DNA of 64,000 bases from Jejuia sp047345485. GTDB lineage: Bacteria > Bacteroidota > Bacteroidia > Flavobacteriales > Flavobacteriaceae. Both the position numbers and the translations under genes were made by a program. Within the stretch, counting starts at the first letter, position 1; each line of letters begins with the position of its first letter. Of the stretch, positions 54,994 through 63,759 are shown in pieces. Where the stretch lies: NCBI RefSeq assembly GCF_047345485.1, contig NZ_JBLFEN010000002.1, positions 556,556-620,555 on the forward strand, read 5' to 3'. A model generated the notes under the pieces. It did not search any database, was not told the DNA's origin, and was given only the letters and a program-made list of their open reading frames with translations.

Positions 54994-55857
54994 ATGGGAA
55001 TATTTAATTTCAAAAGAAAAAAGAAAGAAAAAAAGGAATTCGAGCAACTCGAAAATCCGACTGAATTATTAACAGTTAAACTTTTCTTTGAAAACGAACC
55101 TGCATTCAATGATGAAAAAATTGAACAGGAATTATCAAAGCTATTTAAGCAAATCGAATTTGACAAGAGTTCTGACAAACCAAATAATTCAAGGCATTAT
55201 TTCTTCAAAGATTACGAAGTAAAATTTGCTGAAGGTAGTATTCCTGTTCAAGCAACCATTTTTGTGACTGACGAAAATAAGATTGACTTTTCTGAACTAC
55301 ATAATTCTTTTGGACAATCTTGGAGTTGGTCGGAAGCAGAAGAAACCGTTAGAAATTGTTCTTACGAAATCTTATTAACTGACTTGATGTCAAGAAATTT
55401 AGATTATAAAGAACGAATCGAATATTTTCAAAAATTTGTTGCAAGTATAGTTTCTGCTATGAATCCAAGTGCTATTTGGGTTCGGAATAGTGAAATGATT
55501 TTAAAACCGACTGACTTTTTAGAAAAAAGTAACCAAAATAACTATCAAAATATTAATGCTTTTATGAATGTTCGGCTGTTTAATATTCAAGAAACAGAAG
55601 GAGAAATGATAATGGATACTTTGGGCTTAAATTCATTAAGACTTCCTGATTTTGAATTCCGATTTGCAAATTATGACGCACAACAAATCGCTGGATTATT
55701 ATTCAATTATGGACATTATATATTCGAAAATGGAGTTGTAATTGAGCACGGAAATACAATCGAGGGAATTGAGGAAAACACAAAATGGAAATGTTATTTC
55801 AATCATTCCCAGCTTGAACCGAAAAGAATAGTAATTGAAATAAATAACGGTGGCTAA
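54994..55857 (+). CDS. DUF4261 domain protein in a cassette-like unit
   Basis: 287 residues, no signal peptide. A very basic start (FKRKKKEKKEFEQ) precedes a DUF4261 core: VKLFFENEPAFNDEKIEQEL, YEVKFAEGSIPVQATIFV, EETVRNCSYEILLTDLMSRNLDYKERIEYFQKF, and the C-terminal MDTLGLNSLRLPDFEF and YIFENGVVIEHGNTIEG. The function is unknown. Codon choice (CGG, CCG, CTC) differs from neighbouring genes, which points to recent transfer. The last codons (AAC GGT GGC TAA) belong to the downstream repeat, so its C-terminal NGG is repeat-encoded. Confidence 0.75.
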   Translation: MGIFNFKRKKKEKKEFEQLENPTELLTVKLFFENEPAFNDEKIEQELSKLFKQIEFDKSSDKPNNSRHYFFKDYEVKFAEGSIPVQATIFVTDENKIDFSELHNSFGQSWSWSEAEETVRNCSYEILLTDLMSRNLDYKERIEYFQKFVASIVSAMNPSAIWVRNSEMILKPTDFLEKSNQNNYQNINAFMNVRLFNIQETEGEMIMDTLGLNSLRLPDFEFRFANYDAQQIAGLLFNYGHYIFENGVVIEHGNTIEGIEENTKWKCYFNHSQLEPKRIVIEINNGG

Positions 55858-55861
55858 CATT

Positions 55862-55973
55862 GTATAAAAATAATGCGTAAGTTTATTCCTAAATCAAAAG
55901 TTAGTGCTTGTTTGCTTGCATCTGATTTTCCTTCGGAAAATCCTCGCACTCAAACTACGCACTATTCTTATAC
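55862..55973. repeat. Long imperfect palindrome with internal hairpin (attC-like in shape)
   Basis: The outer arms GTATAAAAATAATGCGTAA (from 55862) and CTACGCACTATTCTTATAC (to 55973) pair with a few mismatches. Inside, GATTTTCC-TTC-GGAAAATC (55924-55942) is a perfect 8-bp hairpin. The sequence follows directly after the DUF4261 stop. From memory, similar tails follow single genes in other flavobacterial genomes. The gap from here to 56039 has no gene. Confidence 0.65.
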
Positions 55974-56039
55974 GGAACCGTTAAACGAACCTCTCCAAAA
56001 CAACCCTAACAGAGCTCTCTAGTTGTTACTAAAATTATT

Positions 56040-56606
56040 ATGACTAAAAACGACCTTCGAAAAAAATACAAAGCACTTCGCCAAGAACTTTCAACAGATC
56101 AAATTGAAGCGTATAGTATTGCTATAGCAAATCAGCTTTTAAAATTACCCATTTGGGATAAATCGTTTTATCATATTTTTTTATCTATTGAAGAACAAAA
56201 GGAGGTGAACACAGATTATATTCTGAATATTTTATCTGGAAAAGATAAAAATATAGTGATTTCTAGAAGTGATTTCGAAACGGGTGGTATGATGCATTTT
56301 CTTTTAACCGACAATACAACCATTAAAAAAAATAATTATAATATACCAGAACCTGTTGATGGTATAGAACTATCAAATGATAAAATTGAGGTGGTTTTTA
56401 TTCCGCTTCTTGCTTTTGATAAAAAAGGACACCGTGTTGGTTACGGCAAAGGGTTTTATGATACATTTTTAAGCACGTGCAATCCTGAAACTATTAAAAT
56501 TGGGTTATCCTTTTTTGAAGCTGATGATGATATTACTGACACCCATTCTGGAGATGTTAGATTAGATTTTTGTTTAACTCCTAAAAATACATATTCGACA
56601 AAATGA
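56040..56606 (+). CDS. 5-formyltetrahydrofolate cyclo-ligase
   Basis: Converts 5-formyl-THF to 5,10-methenyl-THF with ATP in folate metabolism. 188 residues. It has the N-terminal TKNDLRKKYKALRQELS, and the ATP/folate-site motif PLLAFDKKGHRVGYGKGFYDTFL with the glycine-rich GYGKGFYD. Single gene after the cassette-like unit. Confidence 0.92.
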   Translation: MTKNDLRKKYKALRQELSTDQIEAYSIAIANQLLKLPIWDKSFYHIFLSIEEQKEVNTDYILNILSGKDKNIVISRSDFETGGMMHFLLTDNTTIKKNNYNIPEPVDGIELSNDKIEVVFIPLLAFDKKGHRVGYGKGFYDTFLSTCNPETIKIGLSFFEADDDITDTHSGDVRLDFCLTPKNTYSTK

Positions 56607-56700
56607 TGCATTTAATCGATTAAGTGATGTTAAGTTGTTACTATGTGTTAATTTATTGTTATGTTTACAGTAATAACTGCTAACTCTCAAAGAAAAAACA

Positions 56701-58149
56701 ATGTTATTACACCAACTAACTAGCAAAACAGTAGATGATATAGACATTGCTTACTGGGAACTTAAGGATAATGATGATATGTTTTGGTCTAAAGCATTTC
56801 TATCTAGCTTAAAGTATACAGAAGAACATGTTAAGATTAGTCTTAATTATTTTCTAAACCACCTAATTCATAAAGTAGACCAAGAACAATTTAAAAATAA
56901 TTTTTTTGGTTTTATAAAAAACGGTACAGATTTTAGGCAAAGTATGCTTATAAAATCTAAAAAAGGCAAATATAAAGAGTTTGTTTGTACAACAAATCAC
57001 AACATATCTTTTAAAGTAAATGAAGAATCCAAATTCATTTTTTTCAACAAAAGAAAAATTAAGACTAGTAAAAAATTAACGAAGAATAAATTTTACTATA
57101 AAGAAACTGCTGAAATGACAAAAACAGGCAGTTGGTATGTAGATTTTATAAAACAAAAAAGCTATTGGGATCACCAAACAAGAAGGATACTTGAATATCC
57201 TGAGGATTACATACCTTCGTTAAAAAATTCTGAAAAATACTACCCTGACGATTATAAAGGTATAGCAAAAGACATATTTCTTGAGTGTGCTACAGAAGGT
57301 AAAAAGTTTGATACTCAAATAAAAATGCTGACAAAGAACGGAAGGTCTTTTTGGGTTAGAGCTATGGGAAAACCCGTTTTTGACACTAATAAGAACACTA
57401 TTGGTATTCGTGGTGTTTTTCAAGATATTAATACATCAAAAGTAAAAGAAATAAGCTTACAGAGAACTTCAAATATTATTGCATCTCAAAACAAACGATT
57501 GTTTAATTTTGCACATATTGTGTCGCATAATTTAAGATCGCACACTAGTAATTTGTCTTTGGTAACAGAATTAATTAGCTCTTTTGAAGATCCTAAAGAA
57601 AAATTGGGATTATTAGATAATATTAAAGATATTGCAACAAGCCTTAACGATACTATTGAACATTTAAATGAAGTTGTAACAATACAAACAAGTACGAATA
57701 AAAATAAGTCGGTTGTGTATTTTGAAGATGTATTAAACCAAGTAATACGCTCAATTGGACAAATAGTTGCCAAAGAAAACGCTACAATAAATACAGATTT
57801 TTCTGAGCTTGAATGTATAGATTATATCCCTGCATATTTGGATAGTATCTTTTTGAACTTAATTACTAATGCTATAAAATATAAACATCCAAATCGAAAT
57901 CCTGTTATTACTATTAAAAGTAAAATTGAAAACTCTAAACACGTTTTAGAGATTAGCGATAACGGTCTTGGTATTGATATGGAAAAGTTTGGAGACAAAA
58001 TATTTGGTATGTATAAAACATTTCATCGCAATAAAGATGCAACAGGTATAGGGTTATTTATAACCAAAAATCAAATAGAAGCACTTAATGGCGAAATTTC
58101 AGTATTCAGTGAGATAAATAGTGGTTCTACGTTTAAAATACAATTCTAA
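56701..58149 (+). CDS. Soluble PAS-domain sensor histidine kinase
   Basis: 482 residues without transmembrane segments. A divergent PAS-like region lies at ~10-110. A clearer PAS/PAC lies at ~135-245 (AEMTKTGSWYVDF, TQIKMLTKNGRSFWVRAMGKPVFD, GIRGVFQDI). A HisKA-like helix has H276 in AHIVSHNLRSHTSNL. The ATPase domain has N-box FLNLITNAIKYKHP, G1 DNGLGIDM and G2 ATGIGLF. It probably senses an internal cue. The receiver gene starts 3 nt after its stop, so they form a two-component pair. Confidence 0.9.
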   Translation: MLLHQLTSKTVDDIDIAYWELKDNDDMFWSKAFLSSLKYTEEHVKISLNYFLNHLIHKVDQEQFKNNFFGFIKNGTDFRQSMLIKSKKGKYKEFVCTTNHNISFKVNEESKFIFFNKRKIKTSKKLTKNKFYYKETAEMTKTGSWYVDFIKQKSYWDHQTRRILEYPEDYIPSLKNSEKYYPDDYKGIAKDIFLECATEGKKFDTQIKMLTKNGRSFWVRAMGKPVFDTNKNTIGIRGVFQDINTSKVKEISLQRTSNIIASQNKRLFNFAHIVSHNLRSHTSNLSLVTELISSFEDPKEKLGLLDNIKDIATSLNDTIEHLNEVVTIQTSTNKNKSVVYFEDVLNQVIRSIGQIVAKENATINTDFSELECIDYIPAYLDSIFLNLITNAIKYKHPNRNPVITIKSKIENSKHVLEISDNGLGIDMEKFGDKIFGMYKTFHRNKDATGIGLFITKNQIEALNGEISVFSEINSGSTFKIQF

Positions 58150-58152
58150 ACT

Positions 58153-58560
58153 ATGAATTCTACAATGATAAATATGGCTTGTATTATTGATGATGATAAT
58201 ATATATGTAAGCCTAATAAAGAAAATAATTAAAGCTAAAAATTTATGCTCTGAGCTACTTATTTTTAATAATGGGCAACAGAGTATGACTTATTTTGAGG
58301 AAAATACTGATAACCATAAAATCCCAGAAATTATATTTTTAGACTTAAATATGCCTGTAATGGATGGATGGGAGTTTTTAGAAAAGTTTTCGGAAATTAA
58401 AGATGAATTAAAAAAGGAAATTAAGCTTTATGTAGTAAGCTCTTCCATAAACCCTTCTGATGTTAATAGAGCAAAGTCTTCGCCATCAGTACAAGATTAC
58501 TTAGTTAAGCCTGTTCATATAAAAGATTTAGAAACTATTTTTTTACAAAAGGCTGTTTAA
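58153..58560 (+). CDS. Single-domain response regulator (CheY-like)
   Basis: 135 residues, receiver domain only. It has an acidic pocket at D13-D14 (CIIDDDN), phospho-acceptor D64 in FLDLNMPVMDGWEF, conserved Ser in VVSSSINPSD, and K119 in YLVKPVHI. There is no DNA-binding or enzymatic output domain, so it must act by protein contact. It is the partner of the upstream kinase. The last 4 nt overlap the end of lspA. An internal Met at residue 5 or 8 could be the real start. Confidence 0.9.
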   Translation: MNSTMINMACIIDDDNIYVSLIKKIIKAKNLCSELLIFNNGQQSMTYFEENTDNHKIPEIIFLDLNMPVMDGWEFLEKFSEIKDELKKEIKLYVVSSSINPSDVNRAKSSPSVQDYLVKPVHIKDLETIFLQKAV

Positions 58561-59183
58561 TTACGTTTTGAAAACGCACGTTTATTAAATACAATAAGCA
58601 TTAAAAACCCTGTACTAATTGCCATATCGGCAATGTTAAAAACTGGTTCGAAAAATGTGAAGTGTTTACCGCCTACAAACGGCATCCATTTTGGTAAAAT
58701 ATCATTATATATAGGAAGATGTATCATATCAACAACTTTACCATGGAGTAAATTATCATAACCACCTTCTTCAGGCATAAATACTGCAACTTGATTAAAC
58801 AAACTTTCATTAAACAAAACACCATAAAATACAGAATCAATTATATTACCTAAAGCACCTGCAAAAATCAAACTTATAGCTGTAATTAATATTTTAGATT
58901 CTTTTTTTCTAATAGCGTTATGTAACCAATAAGCTATACCAAATATCGCAATTACTCTAAAAAGAGTTAAAATTACTTTTGCTGTTCTATCAGAAACAAA
59001 AGAAACAAAATCACTTATTTTAGTTCCCCAAGCCATCCCATCATTCTCTATGAAAAACACTTCAAACCAACTAAACACCTCAATAGACTCTTTTAAAGTA
59101 AAATTAACCTTAATATATACCTTACTTATCTGATCGATAAGCAAAATAATAACGATTAAAATTATAGATTTCTTTAATGACAT
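58557..59183 (-). CDS. lspA: Lipoprotein signal peptidase
   Basis: Cleaves the signal peptide of prolipoproteins in the inner membrane; the window alone encodes about ten lipoproteins that would need it. 208 residues with four transmembrane helices. The catalytic pair is D116 (GALGNIIDSVFYG) and D186 (FNIADMAISTG). The conserved N-terminal IDQISK and ENDGMAWG are also present. It is longer than the E. coli enzyme because of an insert at ~125-170, common in Bacteroidota. Third gene of the ileS group. Confidence 0.95.
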   Translation of the reverse strand: MSLKKSIILIVIILLIDQISKVYIKVNFTLKESIEVFSWFEVFFIENDGMAWGTKISDFVSFVSDRTAKVILTLFRVIAIFGIAYWLHNAIRKKESKILITAISLIFAGALGNIIDSVFYGVLFNESLFNQVAVFMPEEGGYDNLLHGKVVDMIHLPIYNDILPKWMPFVGGKHFTFFEPVFNIADMAISTGFLMLIVFNKRAFSKRN

Positions 59184-59231
59184 TAATTAAGTTATTGAAT
59201 TTAAATAAATTACAATGTTTTGTAAAATCAG

Positions 59232-59263
59232 AAACGCCTATCTTAATATAAAGATTGGCGTTT
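59232..59263. terminator. Possible terminator between the DksA-like gene and lspA
   Basis: AAACGCC-t-ATCTT, loop AATATA, AAGAT-t-GGCGTTT, with T-rich flank on both sides. It would partly separate lspA from ileS and the DksA-like gene. Confidence 0.5.
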
Positions 59264-59299
59264 TTATAGTTATAAAACTCCTTATTTTAAAAGGCGTTT

Positions 59300-59677
59300 T
59301 TATTGCATATTTTTAGCTTCTATGCTTAAAGTAGCGTGTGGCACTAATTCTAAACGCTTTTTATTAATTAATTTCCCTGTAACACGACAAACACCGTAAC
59401 TTTTATTCTCTATTCTAATTAAAGCATTTTTTAGATCGCGAATAAATTTTTCTTGACGGATAGCCAACTGTGAGTTAGATTCTTTACTCATAACTGCACT
59501 ACCCTCATCAAACGCTTTAAACGTTGGTGATGTATCATCTGTACCGTTGTTATGGTCGTTCATGTAAGCACTTTTAATCAACTCTAAATCGTGTTGCGCT
59601 TTTTCAATTTTTTCTTGGATTAGCACTTTAAACTCTGCTAAATCAGCATCTGAATATCTTACTGTATTTGAAGCCAT
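59300..59677 (-). CDS. TraR/DksA-family protein lacking the zinc-finger cysteines
   Basis: 125 residues. A coiled-coil N-terminal half (FKVLIQEKIEKAQHDLELIK) and the C-terminal IENKSYGVCRVTGKLINKKRLELVPHATLSIEAK match the Bacteroidota DksA-like group. Only one cysteine (C97) remains of the four that bind zinc in the classical family. Such proteins reach RNA polymerase through the secondary channel. The function of this group is not established. It starts 4 nt after the ileS stop, so it is co-transcribed with it. Confidence 0.88.
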   Translation of the reverse strand: MASNTVRYSDADLAEFKVLIQEKIEKAQHDLELIKSAYMNDHNNGTDDTSPTFKAFDEGSAVMSKESNSQLAIRQEKFIRDLKNALIRIENKSYGVCRVTGKLINKKRLELVPHATLSIEAKNMQ

Positions 59678-59681
59678 AATG

Positions 59682-62600
59682 TTAATGTTTTGTAATAAAT
59701 AATTTGGTGTTTACATCATCAAAAGCAATCTCTATACCATTATTTATTTGATCAATAATTTCTAATTCTTCGGTTAATGTTTCTGTTTTTATATATTCTA
59801 AATTAGAATCTACAGCATCCTTAACTTGTGCATCTTGCTGTAGTTTCACATCAATTCTATCGGTGACCTCAAATCCTGAATCTTTTCTTAAATTCTGAAT
59901 ACGATTTACCAATTCTCTTGCAATACCTTCTTTTTTAAGTTCCTCTGAAATAGTAACATCTAAAGCTACAGTTAAAGCACCTTCATTAGCTACCAGCCAG
60001 CCTTCAATATCTTGAGATGTAATTTCTACATCATCGCGTTCTAAAGTAATACTTTTTCCGTTTATGTCAATGTTGAAACTTCCATTTTGCTCAATTTTGT
60101 TAATATCTTCAGGCGTAAAGTTAATTACTGCTCCAGCAATGGCTTTCATGTCTTTACCAAAACGAGGCCCTAGCGCTTTAAAGTTCGGTTTTATTTGCTT
60201 TACCAAAATATCAGAAGCATCTTCTAGCAATTCAATTTCCTTTACGTTTACTTCGTGTTTTATTAAGTTTGAAACGGCTATAATTTCTTCCTTTTGCTGA
60301 ATACTACTAATAGGAATCATTATTTTTTGAAGTGGCTGTCTTACTTTTATCTTTTCTTTAGCTCTTAACGATAATACTAGAGAGGATATTGTTTGCGCCG
60401 CTTTCATTTTACGCTCTAAACTTTTATCTACATAAGCAGAATTAAATTCTGGAAAGTTTGCTAAATGTACACTTTCATAATTTTCTTTTTGAGTTACTCT
60501 GTTTAAGTCTAAATACAACCTATCCATAAAGAACGGTGCAATTGGCGCACCCAACTTAGCAATAGTAACCATACACGTGTATAAGGTTTGGTATGCTGAT
60601 ATTTTATCGGTTTGATAATCGCCTTTCCAAAAACGTCTTCTGCTTAAACGCACATACCAGTTACTTACGTAATCTTGTGTAAAGTCTGAGATTGCTCGTG
60701 CTACTTTTGTAGGCTCGTAATCGGCATAAAAAGTATCTACTTTCTGAATTAAAGTATGTAATTCTGACAATATCCAACGGTCTAATTCTGGGCGTTCTTC
60801 TAAAGTAATATCTGCTTCAGCATAACTAAATTCATCTAAGTTTGTATATAAACTAAAGAATGAATAAGTGTTATAAAGTGTTCCGAAGAATTTACGTTTT
60901 ACCTCTTCAATGCCGTCCAAATCGAATTTTAAGTTATCCCACGGGTTTGCATTTGAAATCATATACCAACGTGTGGCATCAGCACCGTAAGTACCTAAAG
61001 TTTCAAATGGATCTGCAGCATTCCCTAAACGTTTGGACATTTTTTGTCCGTTCTTATCCAACACCAATCCGTTAGATACTACATTTTTATATGCAATAGC
61101 ATCGAACACCATTGTACCAATAGCATGCAATGTATAAAACCATCCACGAGTTTGATCGACACCTTCGGCAATAAAATTTGCTGGAAATGTTGTGCCTTTA
61201 TCAATTAAATCAGCATTTTCAAAAGGGTAATGCCACTGCGCATAAGGCATAGAACCAGAATCGAACCATACATCAATTAAATCGCTCTCGCGTTTCATAG
61301 GGTGTCCTGATGGTGAAACCAAAATAATTTCATCAACAATATTTTTATGCAAATCTATTTTCGCATAGTTATCTTCAGCATTGTTTCCAACTTCAAAATC
61401 AGCAAAAATATCCTTAGCTAAAACTCCAGCTTCCACAGCTTTTGCCATCTCTTGCTTTAATTCTTCAACTGAACCAATACATATTTCTTCTTTACCATCT
61501 TCTGTTCTCCAAATTGGTAATGGAATTCCCCAGTATCTAGAACGTGATAAATTCCAATCGTTTGCATTTGCCAACCAATTACCAAAACGCCCTTCGCCTG
61601 TACTTTTTGGCTTCCAGTTTATAGTATTGTTAAGTGCGTGCATGCGCTCTTTAACATCGGTTACTTTGATAAACCAAGAATCTAAAGGGTAGTATAAAAT
61701 AGGTTTATCGGTACGCCAACAATTTGGATAACTGTGTTTGTATTTTTCAACCTTAAAGGCTTTATTTTCTTCTTTTAGTTTAATAGCTAACTCAACATCT
61801 ATAGAACGTTCAGGCGCCTCACCTTGGTTATAATATTCATTCTTCACATATTTACCTGCAAACTCTTTAAGTTCAGGACGAAAACGACCCTGTAAATCAA
61901 CAAGTGGCACCAAATTATCATTTTCATCTTTAACCAACATTGGTGGTATTTCTGGTGTGGCTTGTTTTGCAACTAAGGCATCATCTGCACCAAAAGTAGG
62001 CGCTGTATGTACAATACCTGTTCCATCTTCTGTCGTTACAAAATCTCCAGAAATTATTCTAAACGCATCTTCTGGGTTATCGTTTGGTAAGGCGTATTTT
62101 AATAACTGTTCGTATTTTATGCCTACTAAATCGTTACCTACAAATTCTTTTACTACATAATATGGGATTTTTTTATCTCCAGACGTATACCCTAATAATT
62201 CTGATTTTTCTTCAACTCTATTAAACTTTCCAGAAAACTGATAATTGACTAATTTTTTAGCTAGAACTACATTTATGGGTTCAAAGGTGTATTGATTGTA
62301 CGTTTCTACTAAAACATAGTCAATTTTTGGTCCAACAGTTAAGGCGGTATTACTTGGTAAAGTCCAAGGTGTAGTGGTCCAAGCTAAAAAATAAATATCT
62401 CCTTCGTTTTGTAAAAAGTCTGGTAATGATTCTTGGTTTGCTTTAAACTGAGCTACTACGGTTGTATCCGTAACATCTTGATATGTCCCTGGCTGATTTA
62501 GCTCGTGAGAGCTTAAACCCGTACCTGCTTTTGGCGAATAAGGTTGTATGGTATAGCCTTTATACAACAATTTTTTATCGTAAATTTGCTTTAGCAGCCA

Positions 62601-63086
62601 CCACACCGATTCCATGTATTTAGGCTCGTAAGTAATATATGGATCGTCCATATCTACCCAATACCCCATTTTTTCGGTAAGATCATTCCAAACATCAGTA
62701 TAGCGCATTACGGCCTTTCTGCATGCTGCATTGTAATCTTCAACCGAAATGGTTTTACCAATATCCTCTTTAGTAATTCCTAATTCCTTCTCCACACCAA
62801 GCTCAATAGGTAAGCCATGTGTATCCCAACCAGCTTTACGCTTTACTTGGTACCCCTTCATGGTTTTATACCGTGGAAAAATATCTTTAATGGCACGTGC
62901 TAAAACATGGTGTACTCCAGGAAGTCCGTTTGCAGATGGTGGCCCTTCATAAAACACATAAGGTTCATTTCCTTCTCTTGTGGTTACACTTTTTTCAAAA
63001 ACGTTGTTTTCTTGCCAATAGTGCAGAATGTCGCTAGCTACTTTTGGTAAGTCAAGTCCTTTATATTCAGCAAATTTCGTGCTCAT
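59682..63086 (-). CDS. ileS: Isoleucyl-tRNA synthetase, type 2 (GXHH signature)
   Basis: Charges tRNA-Ile in the cytoplasm. 1134 residues, the length of the eukaryote-like IleRS2 class. The class I HIGH-type motif reads PSANGLPGVHH, so the canonical HxGH is replaced by G57-V-H59-H60. KMSKR is intact at 682-686. It has editing-domain sequence LAWTTTPWTLPSN and a typical GVDQTRGWFYTLH before KMSKR. It lacks the C-terminal zinc region of IleRS1. The swapped GXHH motif has been reported to give IleRS2 enzymes very strong mupirocin resistance. It leads the ileS-DksA-like-lspA group. Confidence 0.96.
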   Translation of the reverse strand: MSTKFAEYKGLDLPKVASDILHYWQENNVFEKSVTTREGNEPYVFYEGPPSANGLPGVHHVLARAIKDIFPRYKTMKGYQVKRKAGWDTHGLPIELGVEKELGITKEDIGKTISVEDYNAACRKAVMRYTDVWNDLTEKMGYWVDMDDPYITYEPKYMESVWWLLKQIYDKKLLYKGYTIQPYSPKAGTGLSSHELNQPGTYQDVTDTTVVAQFKANQESLPDFLQNEGDIYFLAWTTTPWTLPSNTALTVGPKIDYVLVETYNQYTFEPINVVLAKKLVNYQFSGKFNRVEEKSELLGYTSGDKKIPYYVVKEFVGNDLVGIKYEQLLKYALPNDNPEDAFRIISGDFVTTEDGTGIVHTAPTFGADDALVAKQATPEIPPMLVKDENDNLVPLVDLQGRFRPELKEFAGKYVKNEYYNQGEAPERSIDVELAIKLKEENKAFKVEKYKHSYPNCWRTDKPILYYPLDSWFIKVTDVKERMHALNNTINWKPKSTGEGRFGNWLANANDWNLSRSRYWGIPLPIWRTEDGKEEICIGSVEELKQEMAKAVEAGVLAKDIFADFEVGNNAEDNYAKIDLHKNIVDEIILVSPSGHPMKRESDLIDVWFDSGSMPYAQWHYPFENADLIDKGTTFPANFIAEGVDQTRGWFYTLHAIGTMVFDAIAYKNVVSNGLVLDKNGQKMSKRLGNAADPFETLGTYGADATRWYMISNANPWDNLKFDLDGIEEVKRKFFGTLYNTYSFFSLYTNLDEFSYAEADITLEERPELDRWILSELHTLIQKVDTFYADYEPTKVARAISDFTQDYVSNWYVRLSRRRFWKGDYQTDKISAYQTLYTCMVTIAKLGAPIAPFFMDRLYLDLNRVTQKENYESVHLANFPEFNSAYVDKSLERKMKAAQTISSLVLSLRAKEKIKVRQPLQKIMIPISSIQQKEEIIAVSNLIKHEVNVKEIELLEDASDILVKQIKPNFKALGPRFGKDMKAIAGAVINFTPEDINKIEQNGSFNIDINGKSITLERDDVEITSQDIEGWLVANEGALTVALDVTISEELKKEGIARELVNRIQNLRKDSGFEVTDRIDVKLQQDAQVKDAVDSNLEYIKTETLTEELEIIDQINNGIEIAFDDVNTKLFITKH

Positions 63087-63253
63087 TTATACCTAATTCT
63101 TATAAGTTCGCGAATTTAATGATTTTTGAGAAAATAGCACTGCTTTTCTCGCAAAAGAGACAACTTTTGATATGCGTTAATATTTTTAAAAATACCGTTA
63201 GCTTATACCATTAAGTAATATCATATTTGTGGTATTAATCTAAAATTCGTAAA

Positions 63254-63682
63254 ATGAAAAAGCCACTAACATCTATTATATTGTTTTGTATAGTATTAAC
63301 TTTTAGCTGTAATACTTCTGTAAACAGTCAAGCTCCTGAAGCTGTAAAAACAACTTTTAAAGCTAAATACCCAGGCGAAAATGATCCCGACTGGCACAAA
63401 GATTCTCATGGTAATTATGAATCACACTTTAAAATTGATGGGATTAAATATAGAGCAGATTTTAAGGCTGATGGCACTTGGATTGAAACAGAATCTAGCA
63501 TTAATATGGATGATTTACCAAAGGCTATAAAAGAAAAAATCGAAAAAGACTTTGATGGAAAAATAAGTGAAATTGAAAAAGTTGATCATCATTCCAAAGG
63601 TTTATTTTATGATGTAGAGTTTAAACAAAAGGGTAAAAACAAGGATATAGAGTTTAAGGCAGATGGGACTATCATTAATTAA
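63254..63682 (+). CDS. PepSY-like exported lipoprotein
   Basis: 142 residues; lipobox LTFSC (Cys 19). The mature part carries two PepSY-like (PF11396-type) units: VKTTFKAKYPGENDPDWHKDS...YESHFKIDGIKYRADFKADGTW, and LPKAIKEKIEKDFDGKISEIEK...YDVEFKQKGKNKDIEFKADGT. Such proteins are periplasmic or surface and often near sensor systems, but the function is unknown. Transcribed alone; a hairpin terminator follows. Confidence 0.85.
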   Translation: MKKPLTSIILFCIVLTFSCNTSVNSQAPEAVKTTFKAKYPGENDPDWHKDSHGNYESHFKIDGIKYRADFKADGTWIETESSINMDDLPKAIKEKIEKDFDGKISEIEKVDHHSKGLFYDVEFKQKGKNKDIEFKADGTIIN

Positions 63683-63701
63683 AGAAACATGATAGTATAA
63701 A

Positions 63702-63741
63702 AATAATAAAAGCCTAAACGATTGTTTAGGCTTTTATTATT
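63702..63741. terminator. Bidirectional terminator between convergent genes
   Basis: Perfect 18-bp stem AATAATAAAAGCCTAAAC / GTTTAGGCTTTTATTATT with a 4-nt loop; A/T-rich arms give T-runs in both directions. It serves the PepSY-like gene and the type IX-secreted protein gene. Confidence 0.9.
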
Positions 63742-63759
63742 TATGAATAACTAAAAAAA

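Larger units (their letters stand above)
54965..55982 (+). mobile_element. Cassette-like unit: one gene plus long imperfect palindrome, bounded by ACCGTT
   Basis: ACCGTT occurs at 54959-54964 and again at 55977-55982. Between them lie a short 5' leader, the DUF4261 gene and a ~125-nt palindromic tail whose right end reads GTTAAAC, fitting the integron GTTRRRY core. The left site reads GTTGGCA and does not fit exactly. The arrangement is like an integron gene cassette with its attC. No integrase is in the window, so mobility is inferred. Confidence 0.45.

Noticed and set aside
55862..55973. Bona fide integron attC site
   Set aside because: The palindrome is attC-like in shape and right-end core, but the left site does not fit GTTRRRY and no integrase is in the window. 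Kept only as cassette-like.
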